DNA from: Corbicula japonica
Lineage: Eukaryota; Mollusca; Bivalvia; Venerida; Cyrenidae
DNA length: 64,000 nucleotides
NCBI GenBank assembly: GCA_038501625.1
Contig: JAZAYU010000034.1
Span: 2,356,001-2,420,000, forward strand
Reading direction: 5' to 3'
A program made the position numbers and the translations under genes. A model generated the notes under the pieces. The model had not been told where the DNA came from, did no database searches, and was given only the letters and a program-made list of their open reading frames with translations. Below are positions 33,999-46,700 of this stretch, piece after piece. Numbering within the stretch: the stretch's first letter is position 1; every line of letters begins with the position of its first letter.

Positions 33999-36900
33999 GT
34001 GAGTGTCTTAGAGGATTGTACGTAAGCATGGTGTTACTTCTAGTATATGGAACAAACCCAGTGCAGATGAGCAATATAATTCATTTTTGGAATTGCTGGA
34101 TGTCGGTATAGGTGGTCATGTGATTTCAAGCCAAATTAAGTTTTAATTTATAAATTTGATCTCTAAAATTGCGTCACCAACATTTTATTCCAAACAAATG
34201 AAACTTTCTACTGATTTAATTATCATTGTATCATAATTGGAATATTGTCTGTAACGTACCAATGATGGCTGGAAGTAATCTTCGCGCAAATTTTTAGATA
34301 GTGGAAGTCTATACCCATTATTCTAATTTATGTGACCAAACGCTATATACTTTTGTTTAAATTATTGTTTTGAATTATAAATAACGAGTTATCTATGAAC
34401 TTGGAATTCAAATATATCAATTGTTATAAAAATGCGAGTTTTGTAAGAAGCTTGACAAGTGTTCCTTGTTTGAACTAAGTACTGAACTTAATGATAAATG
34501 TGATAAATGTTCTTATAAAGACATTAATTCGTGTGATTTTTAAAAGTAAGTTTTCTTTATTCAATTTTCCGCTTACGTCATTTTATTATTTAAAAAATTA
34601 AAGGCTTAAACATGTTAATGGATCGAAATAACCACAACAACGACAACAACAAAACCAAGAACGACAACAACAACACTTCTGACATTAACTAACTCCTGAT
34701 ACAAAGTTGTACAGTTAAATAAACCGATACAGAAGTATTGTAACTGGTACACGTGTTAAGAATGATTTTCGTGCAAATTGTATAGAAGTTGCAACATTTT
34801 GAAAATAAAAATTTCATTTGGACAATGTCTCTGAAAATAAAAAAAGAAGCTGACAGTCATTTTGTTTACAAATTTTAAGACAACCGTTTAAAAGAGTGAT
34901 ACGGGAAAAAAGTACATCGAATATCACTTTCAATGTTCTAACAAAAACGTTCAAGCATGAGAAAGTTTAGTTGGGTGAATATTAGTGATATTGTTAGTTA
35001 ATATCATTTTAAGTTTGCTTGTTGATCCGATAATCCGATAATTGGATTAATGTACCCTGCCGCGGGCGGTGAAAATGTCTACTTCCAAAGACCCTAAAGC
35101 TTGATTTTATGACCAGTTTCATCTACCATAAAAATACAGTATAAACAAAAACAGTTTAATAACAACCCGGCAAGAATTAAATATTACCATTCATAATCAT
35201 GAAATCACCGTGTCTAATCGTTACCTTGCGAATGCGGAAAAGTCGCGCCGGATCTCGAAATTTCCGGTACGTGTTTTGTTGAGAAATCCACATAGTGAAG
35301 GATGAAAAGACAATAATGCTCACTGGTCGTTTTTTTTCTACACTTTCCAATCGTTTTCTCAATCAATCTGTGAAACCTCCGAATTTGCTTTAAAAAACGT
35401 TCACGTTAGGTCCAGAAAATGAATGTTTGAAAAATGTTCGCATATATGTTTGAGCCTTTCCTTGGATAATCTTGCAACTAATCTCCTGTCATGGGGCCGT
35501 CACACTATGACGTTCTGGCCAGCGTTCTACGACGTTTGAGGAAACGGTGTTAGTCGTACATGGTTGCTGGGAAAGCGCCAGAAGTGCGTTGTGTGAACGC
35601 TAGTGAACGTCGTCGAACGTCAGTGATCGCCGGAAATCGTCAGGGAACGCTGGTCCGGAAAAAAATTTTGAACATTCATAAATATTTTCGCTGAAACCAG
35701 CGTTTTTCGACGTTTAATTTTAAACGCTTAAGAACGGTTAAGAACGTTCGTGGAACTTTTTCCTAACGTTCGCCGAGCGTCGAACGCGTTCTGCTATCGT
35801 GAGTCAGTCGTTACTCAAGCGTTACTTGGTTGTTACAAATCGTTTGCTTTGTTGTGAACGACTCATTGGCGACCTGTCAACGATCGCAGAACGGTCCCCA
35901 AGCGCACGCAGCGTGTGACTAAAGTGAAACGAACTTCCTTTTGGCGTTCATTGAGCGTCATTCGAGCGTTACCCGAACGTCCATGCCAACGCTCGTCTAA
36001 CGTTTACAAATCGTTCTTCGCGCGCCAGTTACCCGTGAAAACATGCTAATGGTTTTAGGGTTTTCTTACTTGGTCGCTGTTTCACGCTTCTAGTGCGCTA
36101 GACACACGCTAGTAGTGCGTTAGACTAAACGTTAATAACACGCCAGATGTGTCATCCTCATTCTAAACGCCCCCCAAAAAATGAACGATTGAAACGTTCA
36201 GAGAACGTTGACCAGAACATCATAGTGTGACGGCCCCTTTACCGATTCAGAACGCGTCAAACGTTTCGATTATCTTGTCTGTTGGACAGCGGTTATTTTT
36301 TTCGCCCAAATCATATGGTAGCGTCGAGAAAACCATAAATAAACTTCCGTTTTGCGGAAAAGTTTTATCTTAAAATTTGATCATGTTATTTAAGTATTAC
36401 TGTATATTTCTATGAGACCATCATGCGCTATTGCTGCTTCCTCTGGAAATATATGTAAGTGTATGTAATCAATAAAAATCAACAAAATACCAACTATACC
36501 CAGATCAACTTTTTTCTTCACTCTAAGGTCATGTGACAACATAGGATATTTTAAATATCAATATACACAGTTGAATAAGAGTGAAAGCAAACATAAACAT
36601 ACCAAGAGAAATATACAAAATACGGGAGACACTGTTAACAAGAAATATCTTTAAAAAAGATAAACGGCGTTGATGGAAAAGATTTATATATACATGTATA
36701 TAAGAAAGAAAGAAATACAGAGAGGCAAAGCAGACACAGTTTAGTTATTTTATTTTATTTGTTATAGCTGTCGACGAACCCTCCCTGCCTTCTTAGTATG
36801 ACTTAGAGATTTAAGCGACCGAATCATGACAACTCATAAATTTATTGAAAGTGTCTTTCAAAAAAAATGTTGAAGCTGTTGCAACAATTTCATACAGTGA

Positions 36901-39900
36901 TAACAAGTCGATCAAAGATACTGAAGCAAAATATTCAGTTTCAATAAAATACCTCGTGTAGAGTGAGAATTCAAGATGAATAAATGTCCTTGAAATTTAA
37001 TAAATATAAATAATAACAGCCTGTTACAAGAGCGAAATCTACCAACTTTTAAGTATATTTACTTTAAAAAAGTGTCCGTCCTGAGTATTGAACCCGGGGC
37101 CTCCGCTTGAGAGGCGAGAGTGTTAGCCACTACATTACAGTAAACTTGTATTTCGTACTTGAAATTAACAATCAGTATCAAAGTAACTAGAAAGGAACCA
37201 GTAAGAACTAGGAATATCTACACTTCTCTTTCGTTTTACACTGTGTATTTTATGCAAGTGTTTACCTGACACCCAAGAATATTCCATATAATATTGTATT
37301 TAAGCCATCAATATTGACTTAACTGGTTACTTAAATCGTAAATATGCTTTTCCTCCAATACAACACCCACTGACAACCAATCGAATTAATCTATTTGATT
37401 TTTCCGCTGCATAATAATAAAAATCCCACTAGATACCTCTCCACCCTGCTAGATGCCTCTCTGGTTTAAATAGCTACCAATCGAAATAGTTTATATCATT
37501 TTCCCTCTGCATAATAAGAGAATACGAGTATTATTTACAACATTTCATTGGTCGAAAAACTAGGTCAAAAGTGACCTTAGACAGCTAACGCCGAAAAATA
37601 TATTATATAGATTCTTGTGATCAGGGTTAAAGTTAAAGTTATTTGAGAAAGGGTTGCTATTATTATTCACATCTAACAACAGATGGAGTTTTAAGACATA
37701 AGGCCTTTTTAATAAATTCTGGTTTGATATATATTTTCGTCTCATTGACTTTAAAATGGAGCATTCAAATATACAATGAAATTCGTCGCCCATACCAGTA
37801 TACCAGTACGTATTCGGTTTTCTAAAAAAATCCGACGTGCAGTTTTCGCAAGGTAACGATTGGGCACGGTTGATATTGATCTGATGGTTTCTGTAATTAT
37901 ATATGCGCCAGTTACTGTTACGGTTGTGAGCGGGCCGCAGGCTTGCATCTCGATGAGCAATTAAATTGAACTAGTATTAATATGACAGCCAGTGACGAAG
38001 GTTATGCATATATTACAATTTAGTAAATTCATATAAATACTCATTTCTAACTTGTGTACAGCGAGCAAAACTTGTAATGTCAAACAAGCTTGAATTTGTT
38101 TGTGAAAATGTGTACTGTGCGTCGTTCTATATATTTTTCTTGGTCGTGGATTGTCGCATTTGCAGCAACACATTCTGTTTTCTTTATTTAACCGATGGTT
38201 GAACCTAAAAATCAATTCAGATTTTGTTTTACGTCTATATTAAACACAACCCAAATAAATAACTGTTTTATCTTTTATCAGAACGAGGCTTGCTCATGAC
38301 AGTGTATCACGATTATGGAGACCCGGATGCTGCTCAATTACGTCATCTACCGATGTATCCCGGCTTTGAAAACTTCAGTGGTTCGTTGCCGGGAATCAGA
38401 TTTAATAATCCGTATATTCAGTTTTTGAGTGTTGATGTTGATACCAGAACTCGAACGGTTTATTTGTACGACTACTATTTAAGGTAAAGTGTAGTTAATC
38501 AAATACATGTTTATCCAAGTTTAAGTTAAACATTAATTTGGTTGTTATTTAAGTCAATGCCTTGTCCGTCCGGAAGTCCGACCGTTAAAAATCTGCTTAC
38601 CGGAGCATATCCAGTAACACTTAAGGGATTAAAAAACTTCAGGCAGGAGGTTATTTTAATAATTTTGAACCATGGGTGTAGGGGCAGCAGAACACACCAA
38701 TAGACACACCACCACTATCACTACCAAAGAATAATTTCAAATATAGCTTTAGGCATCGTATACACTATGCGGCTGACTTAAGTGCTTCTTGTTGTTACGC
38801 AACTGGTTATGTATGTAGACACATGTTTTATTCCATTGAATAATTACACATTTAACTTTTTCTACGCACAGATTTTCACATGCTGCTTTATTTATTTTTA
38901 GAGCGATAGCTGTCGGTACAGGTTACAACAGTATGCTGAATCTAAGTCAGTTGGAGTTCTCGTTTATGCATCTCGGAGTTTCTCGCGGGAGCATCCAAAT
39001 AGCTGTCGATTGGCTGTCACACACCGTATACTGGACGGACGCTGTTTTCAGGTGGATAGTTGCTGCACCAGGACAGAAATCAAAAATACAACATGACTAT
39101 TATAAAATTATCGTAGATGACCACCTGGAAGCTCCAGATGGACTTGCAGTTGATCCCTTGGAAGGGTGTGTATATAAATATAATCTGACATAGACGAATT
39201 CATTTTATACAAAATATGCGTCCATTAATATAATCTGATATAGACGAATTTTTTTAATGCATCCATTAATATACTGTGATATAAACGAGTTCATTTAAGA
39301 CAGAAATATGCATCCACACAGTCTACTCATGGTCTTCACTGTTCGCCATTTTGTAAAAATAGACTTTTAATGCACCTGGGAAACAGTTGAGATTCTTTTC
39401 GGGCCTTGCAATTTAACAATTTGATCTGAATTAATCGCATTCAATAAACCCTATTTTGTTGACGATGCGTCATATATATTAATTCTCAAGACAAAAGTCC
39501 GTTGTTCAAATATCATATTGTACCAGACAAATTATAACACATATTCCAGATATTTGTTTTGGTCTGATAATGGTAAACATCCAAAAATCGAGCGCTCCGA
39601 CCTGATGGGCCAAAATCGTCATACAATCATCACCCAGAATCTGCAGTCCCCGTTGTCCATGGACGTGGATATCGTAGGAAAGAGAATTTACTGGATCGAT
39701 TCCCTGACGGAGTCGGTGCTCAGCGCCAAGTACGATGGTTCAGACGTGACTTTGATTACCAGAGTCACCGGTTCAATACTTCTAGACATTGACAGTTTCA
39801 GGGTAAGTTGAAGTTATGCACAATGAAGAACATTCTGTGATTGTTTGTATACTAACGTTCTATGAAATGATGCATTATTTTCAAAATATTTTATTTAAGT

Positions 39901-42900
39901 TATATACTTAAGTTTTATATATTCCTTTGGTCTAAAATCTATGTCAAAACCCTGCTTTGACAGTAAACGCCGAAAGAAAAAGAAAGCTCAAACATAGTTT
40001 CATTAGTTAAATTAGGCTCGCCTATTGACTGGTAATGTCAAACTTGCCTACAACCTTTAGGTCATATTTGTACCATGAAGTGTTAGCATTCTCATTATAG
40101 CTCACATTAGACTGGATGTACCCAGTCGCAAATTGCATGTCTACGGTGCGTATAAATATCTTAAATGTTTTATCTTTTCGTAATTTCACATTTCCTTCAC
40201 AGATTATATTGCATCTAACCGAAAATGATGAATGTTTGATTTTTTTAGGATGTGCTTTACTTGACGGACATAAAGAACAGCGATTTATTAACGATAAATA
40301 AAACTGGGGGCAAAATGGAAGCGACAGTAATTAATATTTCCCCTGAGACCATCTACAGTATAGCCGTGTACGGTGAGGAAAAACAGCCACTGAAAGATAA
40401 AGGTAATAACACTCCGAACGGAAAGGCCAGGGTCTGATGCAAGATTTCCAGAAAGAAGGTTGGGGTAGTAGAGGGTCTTAGGGTAGTTCCATGATATTTT
40501 CCAACTTTCTGGCTAAAATCACCATGAAAATTGAATATTGCTGTCCTAAAAGGGGATTCGAGCAAACTTGCTGAACTCCCACTGGATCCGCCCCTGAAGT
40601 TGTATTAAAATTTGTATTGCGCTTGTATTCATATACATTAAGCTTTTGTAAAGTAATGATTAATTAAAACATGTGATGCATAGTGCAATGAACCTTAAGC
40701 CGTTATATGGGTGAAATAAAATTAAAAATATACTTGACGACATTAAAACGCACGGCCAAAATCTGTCGATTTATTTACTACTCTTCCTTAACAAAGTTAA
40801 TATTTAGCCGTCATATATAACATTCAATCTTTTTTTAAACCAAAATACACAATATTTGATCAAACTGTCCAAGAACTTGAAAGATTTATTGGTGACATAC
40901 TGGTATAAAAATAAAAAAGTGATGCATACGATCGTCATTATATCGGGGGACGATTTCTGTTGCTAAAGCGCAGTCAGACAATGACAAACAAAAGAATGAA
41001 AACACTTGTATTCTTCTTGTAAAAAAATACGAAATCACACAGATTATTTAAACAAGAAATATCTTTAAAAAAGATAAACGGCGTTGATGGAAAAGATTTA
41101 TATATACATGTATATAAGAAAGAAAGAAATACAGAGAGGCAAAGCAGACACAGTTTAGATATTTTATTTGTTATAGCTGTTGACGTACCCTCCCTGCCTT
41201 CTTAGTATGACTTAGAGATTAAGCGACCGAATCATGACAACTCATAAATTTATTGAAAGTATCTTTCAAAAAAAATGTTGAAGCTGTTGCAACAATTTCA
41301 TACAGTGATAAGAAGGCGATTAAAGAAGCAAAATATTCAGTTTCAATAAAATACCTCGTGTAGAGTGAGAATTCAAGATGAATACATGTCCTTGAAATTT
41401 AATAAATATAAATAATAACAGCCTGTCACAAGAGCGAAATCTACCAACTTTTACGTATATTACGTTTACAAAAAGTGTCCGTCCTGAGTATATTGAACCC
41501 GGGGCCTCCGCTTGAGAGGCGAGAGTGTTAGCCACTACATTACATAAACTTGTCTTACGAACTTGAAATTAACAATCAGTATCAAAGGAACTAGAAAGGA
41601 ACCAGTAGGAACTAGGAATATCTACACTTCTCTTTCGTTTTACACTGTGTATTGTATGCAAGTGACACTCAAGAATATTCCATATAATATTGTATTAAAG
41701 CCATCAATATTGACTTAACTGGTTACTTAAATCGTAAATATGTTTTTCCTCCAATACAACACCCACTAACAACCAATCTAATAAATCTATTTGATTTTTC
41801 CGCTGCATAATAATAAAATCCCACTAGATACCTCTCCAGTCTGCTAGATGCCTCTCTGGTGTAAATAGCTACCAATCGAAATAGTTTATTTCATTTTCCC
41901 TCTGCATAATAAGAGAATACGAGTATTATTTACAACATTTCATTGGTCGAACAACTAGGTCAAAAGTGAGCTTAGACAGCTAACGCCGAAAATATTTTTG
42001 TTGTTGTTTGATAAGTTGGTTAGATATTGAATGTGTTCTTTTGTCGACCATTGGTTACATATTCAATGTGTTCTTCTGTCGACCATTGGTTAAATATTCA
42101 TTAAGTTCTTTTGTCGACTATTATACAGATATTCAATGTGTTCTTTTGACGACCATTGGTTACATATTCAATGTGTTCATTTGTCGACCATTGGTTACAT
42201 ATTCAGTTTGTTCTTTTTTGACCATAAGTAAGATATTCATGAGTTCTTTTGTCGACCACTGGTAAAATAGTCAATCTGTTCTTTTATCGACCATTGGTTA
42301 GTGGTTAGATATTCAACGTGTTATTAGGTCGACCATTTGTGAGATATTCAATGTGCTCTTTTGACGACCATTCATTAGATGTTTAATGTGCATTTTTGTC
42401 GACCATTGGTTAGATATTTAATGTGTTCATTTGTCGACGATTGTTTAGATATTTAACGTGCTCTTTTGTTAGCCATTAGTTACATATTCAAGGTTTCCTT
42501 TTGTCGACCATTAGTAATAGGATATTCAATGTTTACTTTTGTCGACCATTGGTTACATACTCAATGTGTCTTTATGTCGACCATTCGTTAGATATTCAAT
42601 GTGTTCTTTTCTCAACTAGTGGTTAGATGTTCAATGTGTTTTATTTCGACTAATGGTTACATATTCAATGTTCAATGTGTTCGTATGTCGACCATTGATT
42701 AAATATTCATTGTGTTCTTTTGTCGAGCTTTCATTAGATATTTAATGTGTTCTTTGTCGACCATTGGTTTCATATTCAATGTGTTTTTTTGTCGACCATT
42801 GGTAAGATGTTCAAAGTGTTCTATAGTCGACCATTGGTTTGATTTTCAAAGTGGTTGTGTCGACCAGTGGTTAGGTATTCATTGTGAGACCCGACTTTTC

Positions 42901-43605
42901 CTGATTTGTTTTGACTGGTCTGACATACTACGTTCCCGAACGTCTAATAACTTGTAATTTTTAAGTTTTAATAAAAACTGTTCAGAAAGAACCTTCTGGA
43001 TTGATAATTTATATATTTCTTTCCTTATGATGAGTTGAAAATAAACTGCAAAATATGAAAATGCAACGCAGTTAAGTATAGTTTTCGATCATGATGTGCA
43101 TCATTTTTACGCGAAATGAGATGATATCTGAAGACATTGCTATGGGTGTGTGAAAGATTTGTTATATACGGATCCCATATGAACGAACGCAGTTTAACAT
43201 AGTCAGCTACTAACCACCAAACCTTAAACAATTCTCGAAATCAGCCCGAGTTGTAAGTGCTGTGGGAAGACGTCAAAATTTCGCCCTTTCTGTTCTTAAA
43301 TTCACTGTTGATATTATCGCTTTTTCATCCGGTTCACGAAACTCAATTAATATATCTTTAAATATTCCCTCATTATTTATAAAAAAAACTGTCTGTGTTC
43401 TTTGATTTTATGAAAGACTCTGATATCAGTCATCATTTAAAAAGTACAAACATGGATTTATCAACATTCTCATCTTCTAAAAGGTTCTGAGCCGAGACCG
43501 ACAAATGATAAACACTTAAATGTAAGAAGCCAATGACTGATAGTATACTACTAAATACTCATTTTTATTTCAAAACGAGTACTAAATATTGCTTATATTA
43601 TATTG

Positions 43606-43637
<32 letters not shown>

Positions 43638-43643
43638 GTTTAA

Positions 43644-43680
<37 letters not shown>

Positions 43681-43721
43681 GTCGTCATCGTCATCATCAT
43701 CATCATCATTTATCATCATCA

Positions 43722-43765
<44 letters not shown>

Positions 43766-46700
43766 TTATTGTTTCAGATTATTGCGCAGAGCTCAGCTGT
43801 TCACACTTGTGTATTTCCACGAAAACCGGCGCCGTGTGTCAGTGCTCCGATGGCTACACGTACAACAGAACAACAGGACTATGCGATGGTGATACATATG
43901 CTTTCAATATGTGTTTTATTTATATATAATGATTCCTTCAAAAATGAGTTTTATTCTTAAACTGTTTTTTTAATCTTCAATCTACATAATCTTGTACGCT
44001 TAAGAAATATCATAAGAAAGTTGCATAAAGTAATTTTCTATCTTTTTGATATTTAATTTGATAGTATTCACCATTTAAGTGTTTATTATTCTTATAGAGT
44101 TATCTTAGGTTTTATTTACAGAATCGTACCCATCTCTACATAAGGCTGTCGTATATGCGAACACTACACATATATGTCTTGTTGACATACGAACGTTTGC
44201 TCACTTCGCATATGAACCAGTTTGTGTTTACACAGCATATAAGCCAATGGTAAGCAAAGATTCTGCTCTATTAAGAGAAACAATTTTAATTCCTCGAGTG
44301 TTTATTCGGTTTAATAGTATTAACTTAAAAAATCAAAAATGGAGAATATGTGTATTACAGTTATTACAGTGTTATAAGAGTTTTCGAGTAACGAGAGAAT
44401 GAATATGTGTAGCATAAATAACCCCTTTACATGCCCAATATGTGAAAGTCTTGCCCCGTTACACGTGCAAAGCATTTCCTCCGTGTTAACACAGTTATAA
44501 GAAAATGAATAAATTTGTAAGAGAAAAAAGTGTAAGATGAGAAAATTTATATATGTAGATAAGCCCGTTTCATATGTAATACGTTTATGTTATATACTAT
44601 ATCAAAACTATGCCATTGTTTGGCTTAAAGACGACCGTACCTCCACCAACGCCTGTTAGACGTAGACGGAGACAAGTCACGCCCACCAACACCACTTCCA
44701 CACCTATACCGACCAAGAGCACATCGCAGACACCGCCACCGCCGACACCGCCAACATCAAAACCACCATCTATAGGTTCAGTGCTTTGATTCACATTATT
44801 CTATAAATACTACTTACATGTTACACCCCACATAACATGTATTTTAATTTTAGTCAAAGCTCTAAAGTGGGTTCCGTAATGCATCTGAAACTAATATAAA
44901 GGACAAGCATTTCTTTCCATGTTAAACGGTCAAATATCGGTATTAAATTTATAGGAATGTATCAAAGAAAGAGCTATGAGTGTAGAGCCTGATCACATTG
45001 CTCAGATGCATTGGATTATCTGGGTCTGTGCTAGTCGCATCTGTGATAAAAGTTGTGCTAAGCATTGAACAGTTATCTAAGTTATGATTGTGATATGGCT
45101 GGTTATTGGTCGACAATTGTAGATATCGAATTTATGCGCAAACTTCTTGCCATATTGTGATGCTTTTACTATTAACACCCGTTTTCACATAAGGTATTGC
45201 GCACATCGCGATTGCTTTGCCATAGACAAAAAAGAAAAATATAAAAATCTCTCAAACGGCACAATGCATTTCCATCATACTTTGCACTAATAAATGCTAT
45301 AAGTGTATAATTATTTTGCATACATTAAGAAAAGTTAGAACAGTAGAGAAAAATAGTAAGACCTAACAAATCCCTAAAATTCTATTTGCAATTTATCACA
45401 AAATTGAAGCACCACAAAACATCAATTTAAATGTCAACATGCGTGAAATGATACTGACAACAATATCTAAGGTCCTTGAAAGAAATTTCAACTGTGAAGA
45501 GAGAAATCAACATTTTAGCTCGACTATTCGAAGAATAGCGGAGCTATCCTACTCGCCCCGGAGTCGGCGTCGGCATCGGCGTCGGCGTCCGTTAAACAAA
45601 AAAAGCACTTTGGTCCATTACTTGAAAACTACTTATGATATCAACTTGAAACTTGGAATATATATTCACCATCAAATTCTTCATCATTACCAACAACACC
45701 CATAACTCTGCTACAAATATTTTTCAAGTTATGCCCCTTTTTCACTTAAATTTTGCATTGATGAAAATATGCACTTTGGTCCATAACTTATAAACTACTT
45801 GAGATATCAACTTGAAACTTGGAATATATATTCACCATCAAATTCTACATCATTACCAACAAGACCCATAACTCTGCTGTCAAAATATTTCAAGTTATGC
45901 CCTTTTTTTCTTATATTTTGTGTCAAGCAAAATATGCATTTTGCCCCTAACTTTAAAACTACTTGAGATATTGCCTTGACACTTGAAATATATTTTCACC
46001 ATCAAAATCTACATCATAACCAACAAGACCCATAACCCTTCTTCCAATATTTTTCAAATTATGCCCCTTTCTCGCTTACATTTTGTGTTAAGCAAAATAT
46101 ACAGTCGGCCCTTAACTTCGTTATGAATGGAGGGATTTCAAAATAACTTGGCACAAATGTTAACCATGACAAGGCGGTGTGTCGCGTACAATACCCATGC
46201 CTGTAGGTCCAAGGTCAAGGTCACTGTTACAAAAAATAGAATTTTCTTGCAAAATCGTGTCCGCTCTGTAACTTTGTTATTTCTTATTGGGTTTTTAAAT
46301 AACTTGGTATAATTGTTCACCATATCAAGACGGTGTGTCATGTACATGCCCAAGCCTGTAGGTCAATGGTCAAGGTCACTGTTACTAAAAATAGAATTTT
46401 CTTGTCTAGGCTGTTACTTTGTTATGAATGGAGGGATTTCAAAATATCTTGGCACAAATGTTCACCATGACAAGGCGGTGTGTCCGCACAATACCCATGC
46501 CTGTAGATCCAAGGTCAAGGTCACTGTTACTAAAAATAGAATTTTCTTGTCCATGCTGTAACTTTGTTATGAATGGAAGGATTTCAAAATAACTTGACAC
46601 AAATGTTCACCATGACAGGGCGGTGTGTCACGTACCAAGTGCACTTCATCGATAACTTTGCAAATACTTAAGGTATCAACTTCAAACTACCATTATATTT

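Larger units (their letters stand above)
33999..38281 (+). other. Gene 2 intron 1 (4.3 kb)
   Basis: Contains a CpG-dense element (35493-36237) and one copy of a duplicated roughly 950-bp element with a tRNA-like core (36637-37590). Otherwise AT-rich with no further gene seen. Confidence 0.7.
40403..43777 (+). other. Gene 2 intron 5 (3.4 kb)
   Basis: Holds copy 2 of the duplicated roughly 950-bp element (41055-41990), a 35-bp minisatellite (42009-42890) and a compound triplet repeat (43606-43766) that runs up to the acceptor. Confidence 0.75.

Noticed and set aside
43589..43960. Open frame with Ile and Ser runs
   Set aside because: Translation of the ATT/ATC microsatellite fused to EGF exon 6 in another frame.
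45439..45705. Arg-rich open frame
   Set aside because: It overlaps the left end and tandem core of helentron-like element 3; the RRRHRRRR stretch is a translated GGCGTC repeat.
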